Shown piece by piece: positions 52,690 to 61,614 of a DNA stretch of 64,000 nucleotides. The position numbers and the translations under genes were made by a program. The DNA is taken from assembly GCF_025642975.1 (NCBI RefSeq), contig NZ_JANZKJ010000002.1, positions 62,001 to 126,000 on the forward strand, read 5' to 3'. Position 1 is the stretch's first letter. Every line of letters starts with the position of its first letter. Below the pieces are notes generated by a model. The model ran no database searches, was not told the origin of the DNA, and saw only the letters and a list, made by a program, of their open reading frames with translations. Source of the stretch: Pseudomonas sp. RIT-PI-S. GTDB taxonomy: Bacteria; Pseudomonadota; Gammaproteobacteria; Pseudomonadales; Pseudomonadaceae.

Positions 52690-52773
52690 CGGGGGTTCCT
52701 TGTTCTATGCTGAGGCAGCCAGGGCGAACGCCCCGGCAATTCACGGTATGAAACAAATGGTCAAGGAAGGCCT

Positions 52774-53511
52774 ATGCGCTGTCAACCATTACGCGACCTC
52801 GTGGTCGACATATGCTCAAAATTTAACCAACGCTGCTATTTTTGCGCCGGCCTCGGCGATAACCCCTACCCTTTGTGCAGCGGCTGTGAGGCGGACCTGC
52901 CCTGGGCCACCACAACCTGTACACGGTGCGCCCTGCCGTTGGCCTTCGACGGCCCGTTATGCTCGGGCTGCCAAAACTCGCCGCCGCCCTTCGAGCAGAC
53001 AGAGGCGCCCTGGGCGTATGACTTCCCGCTGGACGCAGCGATCAAGCGCTTCAAACACCGTGGCGACAGGCCCATGGGGCGGTTGCTGGGGGACCGGTTG
53101 GGCGCCTGGCTCCTCCACCGCTTCAACGAGGGCCTGCCCCGCCCGCAGCGTATGCTGCCGGTTCCATTGGCGGCACAACGGCTGCGGGTACGTGGCTTCA
53201 ACCAATCGCAGCTGCTGGCCGAGCGGTTATCCAAAAGCTTCGGTATCACCGTCGCTGACCATGCCGTTGTGCGCATCCGCGATACCCCTTCGCAGCAGCA
53301 TCTGGACTTGCCCGCGCGCCAACGGAACCTGCGCGGCGCCTTTGGCCTGGCACCCAACGCGAGCGTGCGGGGCCTACACCTGGCGCTGGTGGATGACGTG
53401 ATGACCACAGGCGCGACGGCGCACGCCATTGCCACACTGTTGCGCCAGGCGGGCGCCCGCCGGGTCGATGTATATTGCCTGGCGCGCACACCGGGCCCGC
53501 CGCGGCCTTGA
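52774..53511 (+). CDS. comF: ComF-family phosphoribosyltransferase-like protein
   Basis: The protein is 245 aa. The N-terminal zinc region has three CxxC pairs (Cys-Tyr-Phe-Cys, Cys-Ser-Gly-Cys, Cys-Thr-Arg-Cys) and a fourth Cys-Ser-Gly-Cys. The C-terminal PRTase-like domain has the PRPP loop Leu-Val-Asp-Asp-Val-Met-Thr-Thr-Gly-Ala-Thr. In competent species ComF assists DNA uptake or processing; its role in Pseudomonas is not settled. It is divergent from bioB. Confidence 0.88.
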   Translation: MRCQPLRDLVVDICSKFNQRCYFCAGLGDNPYPLCSGCEADLPWATTTCTRCALPLAFDGPLCSGCQNSPPPFEQTEAPWAYDFPLDAAIKRFKHRGDRPMGRLLGDRLGAWLLHRFNEGLPRPQRMLPVPLAAQRLRVRGFNQSQLLAERLSKSFGITVADHAVVRIRDTPSQQHLDLPARQRNLRGAFGLAPNASVRGLHLALVDDVMTTGATAHAIATLLRQAGARRVDVYCLARTPGPPRP

Positions 53512-53563
53512 CGGGTCGCCAGCAGCGGCGCAAGGTCATGGCTTTGCCCACGTACCGCCGCTC

Positions 53564-54328
53564 ATGCCGCTACCTGCCACCCTCTCCCACTACCTAACTC
53601 ATCGCCCGCAGCGCATTGCCCTGCTCCAGCATATTGCCGAGCAGGGTTCGATCACCCGCGCGGCCAAGGCCGCGGGGTTGAGCTACAAGGGCGCCTGGGA
53701 TGCCATCGACGAGCTGAACAACCTCACCGCGCGACCGCTGGTGGAGCGCAGCGTAGGTGGCCGTGGTGGCGGCGGCGCGCGGCTCAGCGCCGAAGGCGAG
53801 CGAGTGCTGCGCCTTTACCAGCGGCTGCAAGCGCTGCATACACAGGTGCTCGAAGCCGCCGAAGACAGCGCCGACCTGGACCTGCTCGGCCGCTTGATGC
53901 TGCATACCAGCGCGCGCAATCAACTGGCGGGCACGGTGGCCCGGATCGAACGCCAGGGCACCCATGACCACATCTATCTGGACCTAGGCAGCGGCCTGGC
54001 GCTGTGCGCTGCTATCACTCCTGAGAGCACCCGGCGCCTGTTATTGGCGCCCGGGGCGACCGTGGTGGCGCTGATGAAAGCCGGCTGGCTGAGCGTTGAC
54101 CCTGAAGGCAGCCCGGTGGCCGAGCCGGCCAATGCCTTGCCCGCGCAGGTGGAAGCCGTAGACATGGCAACCCCGGGGCCTAGCGAAGTACGCCTGAGCC
54201 TGCGGAACGGGCAAAGGCTTTGCGCACTTGTGGATAACTCACGCCTGGCAACGCTTGCCCTACAGCCAGGGCAGGCCGCGATCGTGTGCTTCGATCCAGG
54301 CTCGGTGTTGCTAGGTCGGCCCCTGTAA
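53564..54328 (+). CDS. ModE-like molybdate-responsive transcriptional regulator
   Basis: The protein is 254 aa. The winged helix-turn-helix has Gly-Ser-Ile-Thr-Arg-Ala-Ala-Lys-Ala-Ala-Gly-Leu-Ser-Tyr-Lys-Gly-Ala-Trp, typical of ModE. Two tandem Mop/TOBE domains follow (Thr-Ser-Ala-Arg-Asn-Gln-Leu-Ala-Gly-Thr-Val; Gly-Pro-Ser-Glu-Val-Arg-Leu) and bind molybdate at the dimer interface. No modABC transport genes are adjacent, so its targets lie elsewhere. The ATG at 53564 is chosen because the frame upstream overlaps comF and is low-complexity. Confidence 0.88.
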   Translation: MPLPATLSHYLTHRPQRIALLQHIAEQGSITRAAKAAGLSYKGAWDAIDELNNLTARPLVERSVGGRGGGGARLSAEGERVLRLYQRLQALHTQVLEAAEDSADLDLLGRLMLHTSARNQLAGTVARIERQGTHDHIYLDLGSGLALCAAITPESTRRLLLAPGATVVALMKAGWLSVDPEGSPVAEPANALPAQVEAVDMATPGPSEVRLSLRNGQRLCALVDNSRLATLALQPGQAAIVCFDPGSVLLGRPL

Positions 54329-54329
54329 C

Positions 54330-54343
54330 AACGCGAGAGCGTT
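54330..54343 (+). terminator. Small hairpin after the ModE-like gene
   Basis: AACGC and GCGTT enclose a GAGA tetraloop, directly after the stop codon. No U-tract follows, so termination is uncertain. Confidence 0.3.
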
Positions 54344-54419
54344 CCAGCGCGTTCAAAGGTAACAAAAACTTCATGGAGGCTCTTTAACGTGGCTGGCTGA
54401 ACCGCAGGGAGCCCAGACC

Positions 54420-56324
54420 ATGGAAAACGACCAAAACCACGATCAGCCTACTGACCTCGAACGCTATGCCGGCCTTAGCCGGCGCCGCTTTATCGCCGCT
54501 GGTGCCCTGTGTGGCGCCGCCATGTTCCTCGGCGGCGGCATGCTTACCCGCAGCGCCCTTGCCCAAGCCGTGCAAGCCACCAGTACCGGGCTGTTGGGCT
54601 TCGATTCGATCCCAGCCGCCACCACCGACACCGTCACACTGCCGCCAGGTTATAAGGCCCAAGTGCTGATCAGCTGGGGCCAGCCGCTGCATGCCGATAG
54701 CCCTGCATTCGACCCTAGCGGGCAGGCCGATGCCGACACACACCAACGCCAGTTCGGCGACAACAACGACGGCATGAGCTTCTTCCCCTTCCCGGGCAAC
54801 CCGGACCGGGCCCTGATGGCGATCAACAACGAATACACCAATTACCGGTACCTGTTCGAACACGGCGGCATGCCCGTCTCCCAGGCCGAAGTGCACAAGG
54901 CGCTGGCTAACGAAGGCGTATCGGTGATTGAGGTGCGCCGCCAAGACGGCCAGTGGCGGTTCGTTCAAGGGTCCTCCTACAACCGCCGCATCCACGGCAA
55001 CAGCCCGCTGCGCTTCAGCGGCCCGGCAGCCGGGAACGCCCTGCTCAAAACTGCAGCCGACCCCAGTGGGCTGCACGTGCTGGGCACGTTCCAGAACTGC
55101 GCCAACGGCAAGACGCCGTGGGGCACCTACCTTACCTGCGAAGAAAACTTCACCGACTGCTTCGGTTGCAGTGCCCAGGAGCAGCCGCTCGACGCCGCGC
55201 AAAAGCGCTACGGCCTGACCCCGGCCAGCAAAGACATTGGCTGGCACCCTCATGACGAACGCTTCGACGTGACCCGTAACCCCAACGAGCTGAACCGCCA
55301 TGGCTGGGTGGTCGAAATCGACCCGTTCGACCCACAGTCGGTGCCGGTCAAGCGCACGGCGTTGGGCCGCTTCAAGCATGAGAACGCTGCGGTCAGCCAA
55401 ACCCGGGACGGCCGTGCGGTGGTCTACATGGGCGACGACGAACGCGGTGAGTTCATTTACAAATTCATCAGCCGTGACCGGATCGACCCGGCCAACCCCA
55501 AGGCCAACCGTGACTTGCTCGACCACGGCACCCTGTATGTGGCTCGCTTCGACGCAGGCGACGGCAACCCCGACCACCCCAGGGGCACCGGCGAGTGGGT
55601 AGCGCTGGCCCACGGCGAACCGGGATTGACTACCGCTGATGGTTTCGCCAGCCAGGCCGAGGTGCTAGTGCACGCGCGCCTGGCCGCGACTGCACTCAAG
55701 GCCACGCGTATGGACCGGCCCGAATGGATAGTGGTTAGCCCGCTGGACGGCCGGGTGTATTGCACCCTCACTAATAACAGCAAGCGCGGTGACGACGGCC
55801 AGCCGGTGGGCGGGCCGAACCCCCGGGAAAAGAACGTTTATGGCCAGGTGCTGCGCTGGAACGAACACGCCGACGACCATGGCGCCATGGCGTTCGAATG
55901 GGACCTGTTCCTGATCGCCGGCAACCCCGCCAGCCACCCTGAAGGCGCCAAGCGCGGGTCGCCCAACATCACCGCGCAGAACATGTTCAACAGCCCCGAC
56001 GGGCTCGGCTTCGACGCTGCCGGCCGGCTGTGGATACTGACCGATGGCGACATGAGCAACGCCGGCGACTTCGCCGGCATGGGCAACAACCAGATGCTGG
56101 CGGCCAACCCAGCCACCGGCGAGATCCGCCGGTTCATGGTCGGCCCGGTGGGCTGTGAAGTAACCGGTATCGCCTTCGCGCCGGACTACTGCACGCTCTT
56201 CGTGGGCATCCAGCACCCGGGCGAAACCGGTGGCTCGACCTTCCCCGAGCACTTGCCGGGCGGCAAGCCACGCTCGTCGGTGATGGCCATCACCCGCGAG
56301 GACGGCGGATTGATAGGCGCCTGA
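54420..56324 (+). CDS. phoX: PhoX-family alkaline phosphatase (DUF839), Tat-exported
   Basis: The protein is 634 aa. The N-terminus carries a twin-arginine signal (Leu-Ser-Arg-Arg-Arg-Phe-Ile at 19-25) followed by a hydrophobic stretch and Ala-Leu-Ala, so it is exported folded. Family blocks include Asn-Asn-Glu-Tyr-Thr-Asn, Thr-Cys-Glu-Glu-Asn-Phe-Thr-Asp, His-Glu-Asn-Ala-Ala and Tyr-Met-Gly-Asp-Asp-Glu-Arg. These supply Ca/Fe ligands in PhoX enzymes that release phosphate from organic esters in the periplasm. Such genes are usually under PhoB control, but no convincing Pho box was found in the 91-bp upstream gap. srkA follows after 50 bp. Confidence 0.9.
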   Translation: MENDQNHDQPTDLERYAGLSRRRFIAAGALCGAAMFLGGGMLTRSALAQAVQATSTGLLGFDSIPAATTDTVTLPPGYKAQVLISWGQPLHADSPAFDPSGQADADTHQRQFGDNNDGMSFFPFPGNPDRALMAINNEYTNYRYLFEHGGMPVSQAEVHKALANEGVSVIEVRRQDGQWRFVQGSSYNRRIHGNSPLRFSGPAAGNALLKTAADPSGLHVLGTFQNCANGKTPWGTYLTCEENFTDCFGCSAQEQPLDAAQKRYGLTPASKDIGWHPHDERFDVTRNPNELNRHGWVVEIDPFDPQSVPVKRTALGRFKHENAAVSQTRDGRAVVYMGDDERGEFIYKFISRDRIDPANPKANRDLLDHGTLYVARFDAGDGNPDHPRGTGEWVALAHGEPGLTTADGFASQAEVLVHARLAATALKATRMDRPEWIVVSPLDGRVYCTLTNNSKRGDDGQPVGGPNPREKNVYGQVLRWNEHADDHGAMAFEWDLFLIAGNPASHPEGAKRGSPNITAQNMFNSPDGLGFDAAGRLWILTDGDMSNAGDFAGMGNNQMLAANPATGEIRRFMVGPVGCEVTGIAFAPDYCTLFVGIQHPGETGGSTFPEHLPGGKPRSSVMAITREDGGLIGA

Positions 56325-56374
56325 GCCGGCGCGTCTGCGCTACCATGTGAAGCCAGGCGCACCCAGGAGCTTGC

Positions 56375-57349
56375 ATGTCCCACCCGTTCGATACACTCAC
56401 CCCAGATCGGGTACTCGATGCCATCGAAAGCATCGGGTACCTCAGCGACGCCCGCGTGCTGGCCCTCAACAGCTACGAAAACCGGGTGTACCAGGTGGGC
56501 ATCGAAGACGCCGAGCCGCTGATCGCCAAGTTCTATCGCCCGGGCCGCTGGAGCGATGCCGCGATCCTTGAAGAACACGCCTTTACCGCCGAGCTGGCCG
56601 AATGCGAGGTGCCGGTGGTAGCCCCGTTGGTGCGCGATGGCGTGAGCCTGTTCGAGCACCAGGGTTTCCGCTTCGCCTTGTTCCCCCGCCGCGGAGGCCG
56701 CGCGCCGGAGCCAGGCAACCTCGACCAGCTGTACCGGCTCGGGCAATTGCTCGGCCGCCTGCATGCGGTCGGTGCCAGCCGGCCCTTCCATGCCCGCGAG
56801 GCGCTGACGGTGGATAACTTCGGCAGCGCTTCCCTGGCGACTCTGCTCGATGGCGGCTTCATTCCCGGCAGCCTGCTGCCAGCGTATTCGTCAGTCGCCC
56901 GCCACCTGCTGGAAAAAGTCGAGGCCGCGTTCGCCAATACCCGCTTCAACGCCATCCGCCTGCACGGCGACTGCCACCCCGGCAACATGATGTGCCGAGA
57001 CGAGGTCTTCCACCTGGTGGACCTCGATGACTGCCGCAGCGGCCCCGCCGTGCAGGACCTGTGGATGATGCTGGCGGGCGATCGCCAGGAGAAGCTCGCG
57101 CAGTTGGCCGAGCTGATGGATGGCTACAACGAGTTCCACGAATTCAACCCCCGCGAACTGAGCCTGATCGAACCCCTGCGAGCGCTCCGCCTGTTGCACT
57201 ACAGCGCCTGGCTGGCACGCCGCTGGGATGATCCGGCTTTCCCTCGCAGCTTCCCCTGGTTCGGTAACGAACGCTATTGGGGCGACCAAGTACTGGCCCT
57301 GCGCGAACAACTGGCGGCTCTGAATGAAGAGCCGCTGCGGCTGTATTGA
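56375..57349 (+). CDS. srkA: SrkA (YihE), stress-response Ser/Thr kinase
   Basis: The protein is 324 aa with an aminoglycoside-phosphotransferase-like kinase fold. Key motifs are Asn-Ser-Tyr-Glu-Asn-Arg-Val-Tyr-Gln at the start, His-Gly-Asp-Cys-His-Pro-Gly-Asn-Met for the catalytic loop (Asp and Asn), and Leu-Val-Asp-Leu-Asp-Asp for metal binding. In E. coli it phosphorylates proteins under envelope and oxidative stress. It lies between phoX and rarD, and co-transcription is possible. Confidence 0.92.
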   Translation: MSHPFDTLTPDRVLDAIESIGYLSDARVLALNSYENRVYQVGIEDAEPLIAKFYRPGRWSDAAILEEHAFTAELAECEVPVVAPLVRDGVSLFEHQGFRFALFPRRGGRAPEPGNLDQLYRLGQLLGRLHAVGASRPFHAREALTVDNFGSASLATLLDGGFIPGSLLPAYSSVARHLLEKVEAAFANTRFNAIRLHGDCHPGNMMCRDEVFHLVDLDDCRSGPAVQDLWMMLAGDRQEKLAQLAELMDGYNEFHEFNPRELSLIEPLRALRLLHYSAWLARRWDDPAFPRSFPWFGNERYWGDQVLALREQLAALNEEPLRLY

Positions 57350-57390
57350 CCGCACGCACCTTTTGCACCAACCCTTTGCAAGGACATCGC

Positions 57391-58278
57391 ATGCAAACCG
57401 CTAACCCGCGGCGCGGGTATGTACTGGGCTTGACCGCCTACGTTATCTGGGGCCTGTTCCCGATCTACTTCAAAATGCTGCACAGCGTGCCGGCCATGGA
57501 GATCATCGTCCAGCGCGTGGTGTGGTCAGCGGTGTTCGCGGCCATCACCATTATGCTCTGGAAACACCCGGGGTGGTGGCGCGACCTTGTGGATAACCCC
57601 AAGCGGTTCCTGATCCTCATGTGCAGCGGCGCGCTGATCGCGGGTAACTGGCTGGTCTACGTGTGGGCGGTGAACAACGGGCGCATGCTCGAAGCCAGCC
57701 TGGGCTATTACATCAACCCCCTGGTGAACGTGTTGCTGGGGATGTTGCTGCTTGGCGAACGGTTGCGGCGCCTGCAATGGCTAGCGGTCGCCCTCGCAGC
57801 CATCGGGGTGATGCAGCAGCTGTGGCTAGTGGGCAGCTTGCCCTGGGTTTCCCTGGCACTGGCGTTGAGCTTTGCCTTCTATGGGCTGATCCGCAAACAG
57901 GCGCCTGTTCCAGCATTGCCTGGCCTACTGGTGGAAACCTGGCTGCTTTTACCCTTGGCGCTTGGTTGGCTGCTGTTCCACGGCGATGCCGCCACCGCGC
58001 AGCCTGCATTCTGGGCAACGCCGGTAGGGCTGCTGCTGGTGGCCGCCGGGCCGGTTACCCTGGTGCCCCTGCTGTGCTTCACGGCCGCCGCGCGCAATCT
58101 ACCTTATGCCACCCTGGGCTTCTTGCAGTACGTGGCGCCTACGCTGGTGCTGATCCTGGCCGTCACCTTTTACGATGAACAACTGAGCGCCGCCAACCTC
58201 ACGGCTTTCGGGTTTATCTGGCTCGCCTTGGCGGTTTATAGCCTGGATGTATGGCAGGTACTGCGTCGCAGTCGCTGA
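57391..58278 (+). CDS. rarD: RarD, EamA/DMT-family permease
   Basis: The protein is 295 aa with about ten membrane helices. The family start is Gly-Tyr-Val-Leu-Gly-Leu-Thr-Ala-Tyr-Val-Ile-Trp-Gly-Leu-Phe-Pro, and a Gly-Tyr-Tyr-Ile-Asn-Pro-Leu block follows later. RarD proteins are inner-membrane transporters with unsettled substrates. AAGGA precedes the ATG at 57391, while a frame 15 codons longer overlaps srkA. A perfect DnaA box is embedded in the coding sequence at 57588-57596. Confidence 0.9.
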   Translation: MQTANPRRGYVLGLTAYVIWGLFPIYFKMLHSVPAMEIIVQRVVWSAVFAAITIMLWKHPGWWRDLVDNPKRFLILMCSGALIAGNWLVYVWAVNNGRMLEASLGYYINPLVNVLLGMLLLGERLRRLQWLAVALAAIGVMQQLWLVGSLPWVSLALALSFAFYGLIRKQAPVPALPGLLVETWLLLPLALGWLLFHGDAATAQPAFWATPVGLLLVAAGPVTLVPLLCFTAAARNLPYATLGFLQYVAPTLVLILAVTFYDEQLSAANLTAFGFIWLALAVYSLDVWQVLRRSR

Positions 58279-58295
58279 TCATTTATTGACCACAA

Positions 58296-58328
58296 GCCTG
58301 TAAGCCACGTGCCCCGTGGTTTACAGGC
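58296..58328. terminator. Long hairpin downstream of rarD
   Basis: GCCTGTAA (58296-58303) and TTACAGGC (58321-58328) form a perfect 8-bp stem, with an inner CCACG/CGTGG stem. It separates rarD from the convergent gcvR-like gene. No U-tract is present. Confidence 0.5.
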
Positions 58329-58341
58329 ATGTCTCCCAAGG

Positions 58342-58350
58342 TTATCCACA
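58342..58350 (+). other. DnaA box (TTATCCACA)
   Basis: Perfect consensus 9-mer, 14 bp after the rarD hairpin. A second lies at 58454 and a third, inverted, at 58651-58659 inside the gcvR-like gene. A short AT-rich stretch (58383-58402) lies between the first two. Confidence 0.6.
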
Positions 58351-58453
58351 AGCTGGTCCACGGTGGGTGTGCACAAGCTGCTGAATTTGTTCATTTTTTA
58401 AGCAACATGCTGAAGGCCACACCGCTATTGGCCTGTAGCACTAACCCCCCAGC

Positions 58454-58462
58454 TTATCCACA
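58454..58462 (+). other. DnaA box (TTATCCACA)
   Basis: Second perfect consensus copy in the same orientation, 112 bp after the first and 33 bp before the gcvR-like stop codon. Confidence 0.6.
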
Positions 58463-58494
58463 GGCCCGTGCAAGTTTTCCATGAATAACCTGGG

Positions 58495-59013
58495 TCAAGG
58501 TTCGGGACGTAGCTCCAGGTCTACCATCAGCTCATCCGCCATGGACTCAAGCGTCTCTTGCAGGGCCTCGAGCGATAGCGCTTCGGGGACAGCCAGCTGC
58601 GCTTCGGCACGGAACAGCAGCTCGCTGAACATTGGCGCTGGCGATACATCTGTGGATAACCGCTCGACGTTCACGCCCTTTCCAGCCAAAAGGCGGGACA
58701 GATCACGCACGATGCCCGGGCGGTCGTTCGCGGTAAGCGTAAGGGTGACCAGCTTCCAGGCTTCCCCTTGAGGCACGGTGCTTTGCTCGACCAGCACGCG
58801 AATGCCCTGCTCGCCCAGCCGTTCCAGCGCGCGAACCAGGGCAGGCCGGTGTGCCGCCGGCACCTCCACGCGCAAAATGCCAGCGAACTGCCCGGCCATT
58901 CGCGCCATCCGGCTCTCGAGCCAATTGCCATGGTGCTCGGCCACGCAGTTGGCGATGCGTTCCACCTGGCCGGCCTTGTCATGGGCCAATACCGTCAAAA
59001 CCAGTTGTTCCAC
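58495..59013 (-). CDS. GcvR-like two-ACT-domain regulatory protein
   Basis: The protein is 172 aa with two ACT domains: Val-Leu-Ala-His-Asp-Lys-Ala-Gly-Gln-Val near the start and Leu-Thr-Ala-Asn-Asp-Arg-Pro-Gly-Ile-Val-Arg-Asp in the second half. E. coli GcvR, of similar build, binds glycine and restrains GcvA activation of glycine cleavage genes. The same role here is plausible but not shown. The GTG at 59013 has GGAG about 8 nt upstream; the longer ATG frame lacks support. It is divergent from glcB. Confidence 0.8.
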   Translation of the reverse strand: MEQLVLTVLAHDKAGQVERIANCVAEHHGNWLESRMARMAGQFAGILRVEVPAAHRPALVRALERLGEQGIRVLVEQSTVPQGEAWKLVTLTLTANDRPGIVRDLSRLLAGKGVNVERLSTDVSPAPMFSELLFRAEAQLAVPEALSLEALQETLESMADELMVDLELRPEP

Positions 59014-59191
59014 GGTGCTTCTCCCCAATCGATGAACCCGTAGTATAGGCAGGCAACGGTGCATCGGTAGCCGGGCGTATGCTGACCGTTCGGACAACAA
59101 CCTTCAGCCGATACGCCCGCGCGGGTTATGCTGCGTGGCCGGTACGGGGATGCCCCTGCCAGAGCCTGGGCCGTGACCGTTCAGTCTCATT

Positions 59192-59238
59192 TTCCCTATG
59201 GGAACGGCTCATGTAGTATTCCGCGACGAGCACTACAT
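59192..59238. promoter_or_regulatory. Two palindromes upstream of glcB
   Basis: TTCCC-TAT-GGGAA (59192-59204) and ATGTAGT-N14-ACTACAT (59211-59238) lie 50-100 bp before the glcB start, in a 277-bp divergent gap. They are candidate operators for control of malate synthase; the regulator is not identified. Confidence 0.4.
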
Positions 59239-59290
59239 ACCACGAACCTCGTCCCAACAACGCCACGCAACGCGCAGAGTGAGGCAAGCA

Positions 59291-61477
59291 ATGACCGATT
59301 ACGTCAAGGTAGGTGACCTGCAGGTTGCCAAGGTACTGCGAGACTTCGTCAACGATGAAGCCATCCCAGGTAGCGGCATCACCGCCGAGGCGTTCTGGGC
59401 CGGGGCCGATCGGCTGATTCACGCGCTGGCGGGGAAAAACCGGGCCTTGCTGGCTCGCCGCGATGAGCTCCAGGCCACCCTCGATGGATGGCACCGTGAA
59501 CGTCAGGGCCAGCCCCACGATCCGGCCGCCTACAAAGCCTTCCTCAAGCAGATCGGTTACCTGCTCGACGAGCCAGCGGACTTCCATGCGACCACTGCCA
59601 ACGTAGACGAAGAAATCGCGCGCCTGGCCGGCCCGCAGTTGGTAGTGCCGGTGATGAATGCCCGCTTCGCGCTGAACGCCTCCAACGCCCGCTGGGGCTC
59701 GCTATACGATGCTCTCTACGGCACAGACGCGATCAGCGAGGCCCAGGGTGCCGAAAAAGGCAGCGGCTACAACCCGGCACGCGGCGCCAAGGTGATCGCT
59801 TTCGCCAAGGCCTTCTTGGACCAGGCAGCCCCCTTGGCGGCGGGCTCCCACGCTGACGCCAGCGCTTATGCGATCAAGGACGGCGCCCTGGCCGTGACGC
59901 TTGCAAGCGGTGAGCAGGTAGCTCTGGCAACGCCTGGTCAATTCGCGGGTTTCCAAGGCGAAGCCCAGGCGCCGACGGGGATCCTGCTCAAGCACAACCA
60001 CCTGCACTTTGAAATCCAGATCGACGCGCACAGTGCCATCGGCCAGACCGACGCCGCAGGTGTCAAAGACGTGCTGGTCGAATCTGCCTTGACCACCATC
60101 ATGGACTGCGAAGACTCGGTCGCCGCCGTGGACGCTGACGACAAGGTGGTGGTGTACCGCAATTGGCTCGGCCTGATGAAGGGCGACCTGGCTGAACAGG
60201 TGAGCAAGCAGGGCAAGGTGTTCACCCGCACCATGAACGCGGATCGCGTGTATACCGCAGCGCAAGGCGGTGAGCTGAGCCTGCACGGCCGCTCGCTGCT
60301 GTTCGTGCGCAACGTGGGCCACCTGATGACCATCGACGCGGTGCTGGATCAACACGGCAACGAGGTGCCGGAAGGCATTCTCGACGCACTGTTCACCAGC
60401 CTGGCGGCGCTGCACGACCTCAAGGGCAACAGCGCCCGTCGCAACAGCCGCACCGGCTCGGTGTATATCGTCAAGCCCAAGATGCACGGCCCGGACGAGG
60501 TCGCCTTCGCCAACGAGCTGTTCGGCCAGGTCGAACAAGTGCTGGGCTTGCCGGCCAATACCCTGAAAATGGGCATCATGGACGAAGAGCGGCGCACTAC
60601 CGTCAACCTCAAGGCGTGTATCCAAGCGGCCCGTGAGCGCGTGGTGTTTATCAATACGGGCTTCCTGGACCGCACCGGCGATGAAATCCACACCTCGATG
60701 GAAGCCGGCGCCATGGTGCGCAAGGCCGAGATGAAAGCGCAGCGCTGGATCGCCGCGTATGAGAACTGGAACGTGGACATCGGCCTGGCCTGCGGCCTGC
60801 AAGGGCGCGCGCAGATCGGCAAGGGCATGTGGGCCATGCCGGACCTGATGGCGGCCATGCTGGAACAGAAAATCGCCCACCCCAAGGCCGGCGCCAACAC
60901 CGCCTGGGTACCCTCGCCTACGGCCGCCACCCTGCATGCACTGCACTACCATCAGGTGGACGTATTCGCTCGCCAGGCCGAGCTGGCCAAGCGCGAGCGC
61001 GCGTCGCTGGACGATATCCTGAGCATTCCGCTGGCGCCCAATACGGATTGGTCCGACGACGATATCCGCAACGAGCTGGACAACAACGCCCAGGGCATTC
61101 TTGGCTACGTGGTGCGCTGGATCGACCAGGGCGTGGGTTGCTCGAAGGTGCCGGACATCAACGATGTTGGCCTGATGGAAGACCGCGCCACCTTGCGCAT
61201 TTCCAGCCAGCTGCTGGCGAACTGGCTGCGGCATGGCGTGGTCAGCGAACCGCAGATTGTCGAAAGCCTCAAGCGCATGGCGCCGGTGGTGGATAGGCAG
61301 AACGCCAACGACCCGGCCTATCGGCCGATGGCACCGGGCTTCGATAGCAACATTGCCTTCCAGGCTGCCTTGGAACTGGTGCTTGAAGGCGCCAAGCAGC
61401 CCAACGGCTACACCGAGCCGGTGTTGCATCGTCGGCGCCGGGAGTTCAAGGCCGCGAATGGGGGGGCAAAACGGTAG
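59291..61477 (+). CDS. glcB: GlcB, malate synthase G
   Basis: The protein is 728 aa, the length of the large monomeric G isoform. It condenses glyoxylate with acetyl-CoA to malate, allowing growth on acetate, glycolate and products that yield glyoxylate. Recognisable blocks are [22 protein letters not shown] (Mg and glyoxylate site) and Gly-Ile-Met-Asp-Glu-Glu-Arg-Arg-Thr. GAGG lies 7 nt before the ATG at 59291; a 31-codon longer frame is not supported. It is separated by hairpins from the convergent porin gene. Confidence 0.96.
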   Translation: MTDYVKVGDLQVAKVLRDFVNDEAIPGSGITAEAFWAGADRLIHALAGKNRALLARRDELQATLDGWHRERQGQPHDPAAYKAFLKQIGYLLDEPADFHATTANVDEEIARLAGPQLVVPVMNARFALNASNARWGSLYDALYGTDAISEAQGAEKGSGYNPARGAKVIAFAKAFLDQAAPLAAGSHADASAYAIKDGALAVTLASGEQVALATPGQFAGFQGEAQAPTGILLKHNHLHFEIQIDAHSAIGQTDAAGVKDVLVESALTTIMDCEDSVAAVDADDKVVVYRNWLGLMKGDLAEQVSKQGKVFTRTMNADRVYTAAQGGELSLHGRSLLFVRNVGHLMTIDAVLDQHGNEVPEGILDALFTSLAALHDLKGNSARRNSRTGSVYIVKPKMHGPDEVAFANELFGQVEQVLGLPANTLKMGIMDEERRTTVNLKACIQAARERVVFINTGFLDRTGDEIHTSMEAGAMVRKAEMKAQRWIAAYENWNVDIGLACGLQGRAQIGKGMWAMPDLMAAMLEQKIAHPKAGANTAWVPSPTAATLHALHYHQVDVFARQAELAKRERASLDDILSIPLAPNTDWSDDDIRNELDNNAQGILGYVVRWIDQGVGCSKVPDINDVGLMEDRATLRISSQLLANWLRHGVVSEPQIVESLKRMAPVVDRQNANDPAYRPMAPGFDSNIAFQAALELVLEGAKQPNGYTEPVLHRRRREFKAANGGAKR

Positions 61478-61492
61478 TAACGTGCAAAGCCC

Positions 61493-61518
61493 GCGAACCT
61501 GCGATGCCTGAGGTTCGC
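61493..61518 (+). terminator. Hairpin after glcB
   Basis: GCGAACCT (61493-61500) and AGGTTCGC (61511-61518) form a perfect 8-bp stem 15 bp after the glcB stop. There is no strong U-tract; the stronger terminator follows at 61578. Confidence 0.4.
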
Positions 61519-61571
61519 AGGCTGCCGCCTGCTCTTATGGGGTAGGCGCCTACGGAAACGGGCTGTCAGTT

Positions 61572-61597
61572 AAAAAAATGGGGCCTTTCGGCCCCAT
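61572..61597 (-). terminator. Rho-independent terminator for the porin gene
   Basis: ATGGGGCC (61578-61585) and GGCCCCAT (61590-61597) form a perfect 8-bp stem with a 4-nt loop. On the minus strand it is followed by seven T residues (61572-61578). It lies 17 bp past the porin stop codon and can also stop glcB transcripts. Confidence 0.9.
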
Positions 61598-61614
61598 CTT
61601 TGTACCTGTAACCC

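Noticed and set aside
54329..54419. Possible Pho box upstream of the PhoX phosphatase
   Set aside because: TTCAAAGGTAACAAAAACTT does not show two CTGTCAT-like half-repeats, so PhoB control is expected from the family but not supported by the visible sequence.
58342..58462. Chromosomal origin of replication
   Set aside because: Two DnaA boxes and one short AT-rich stretch are present, but the usual oriC neighbours and a larger box array are absent.
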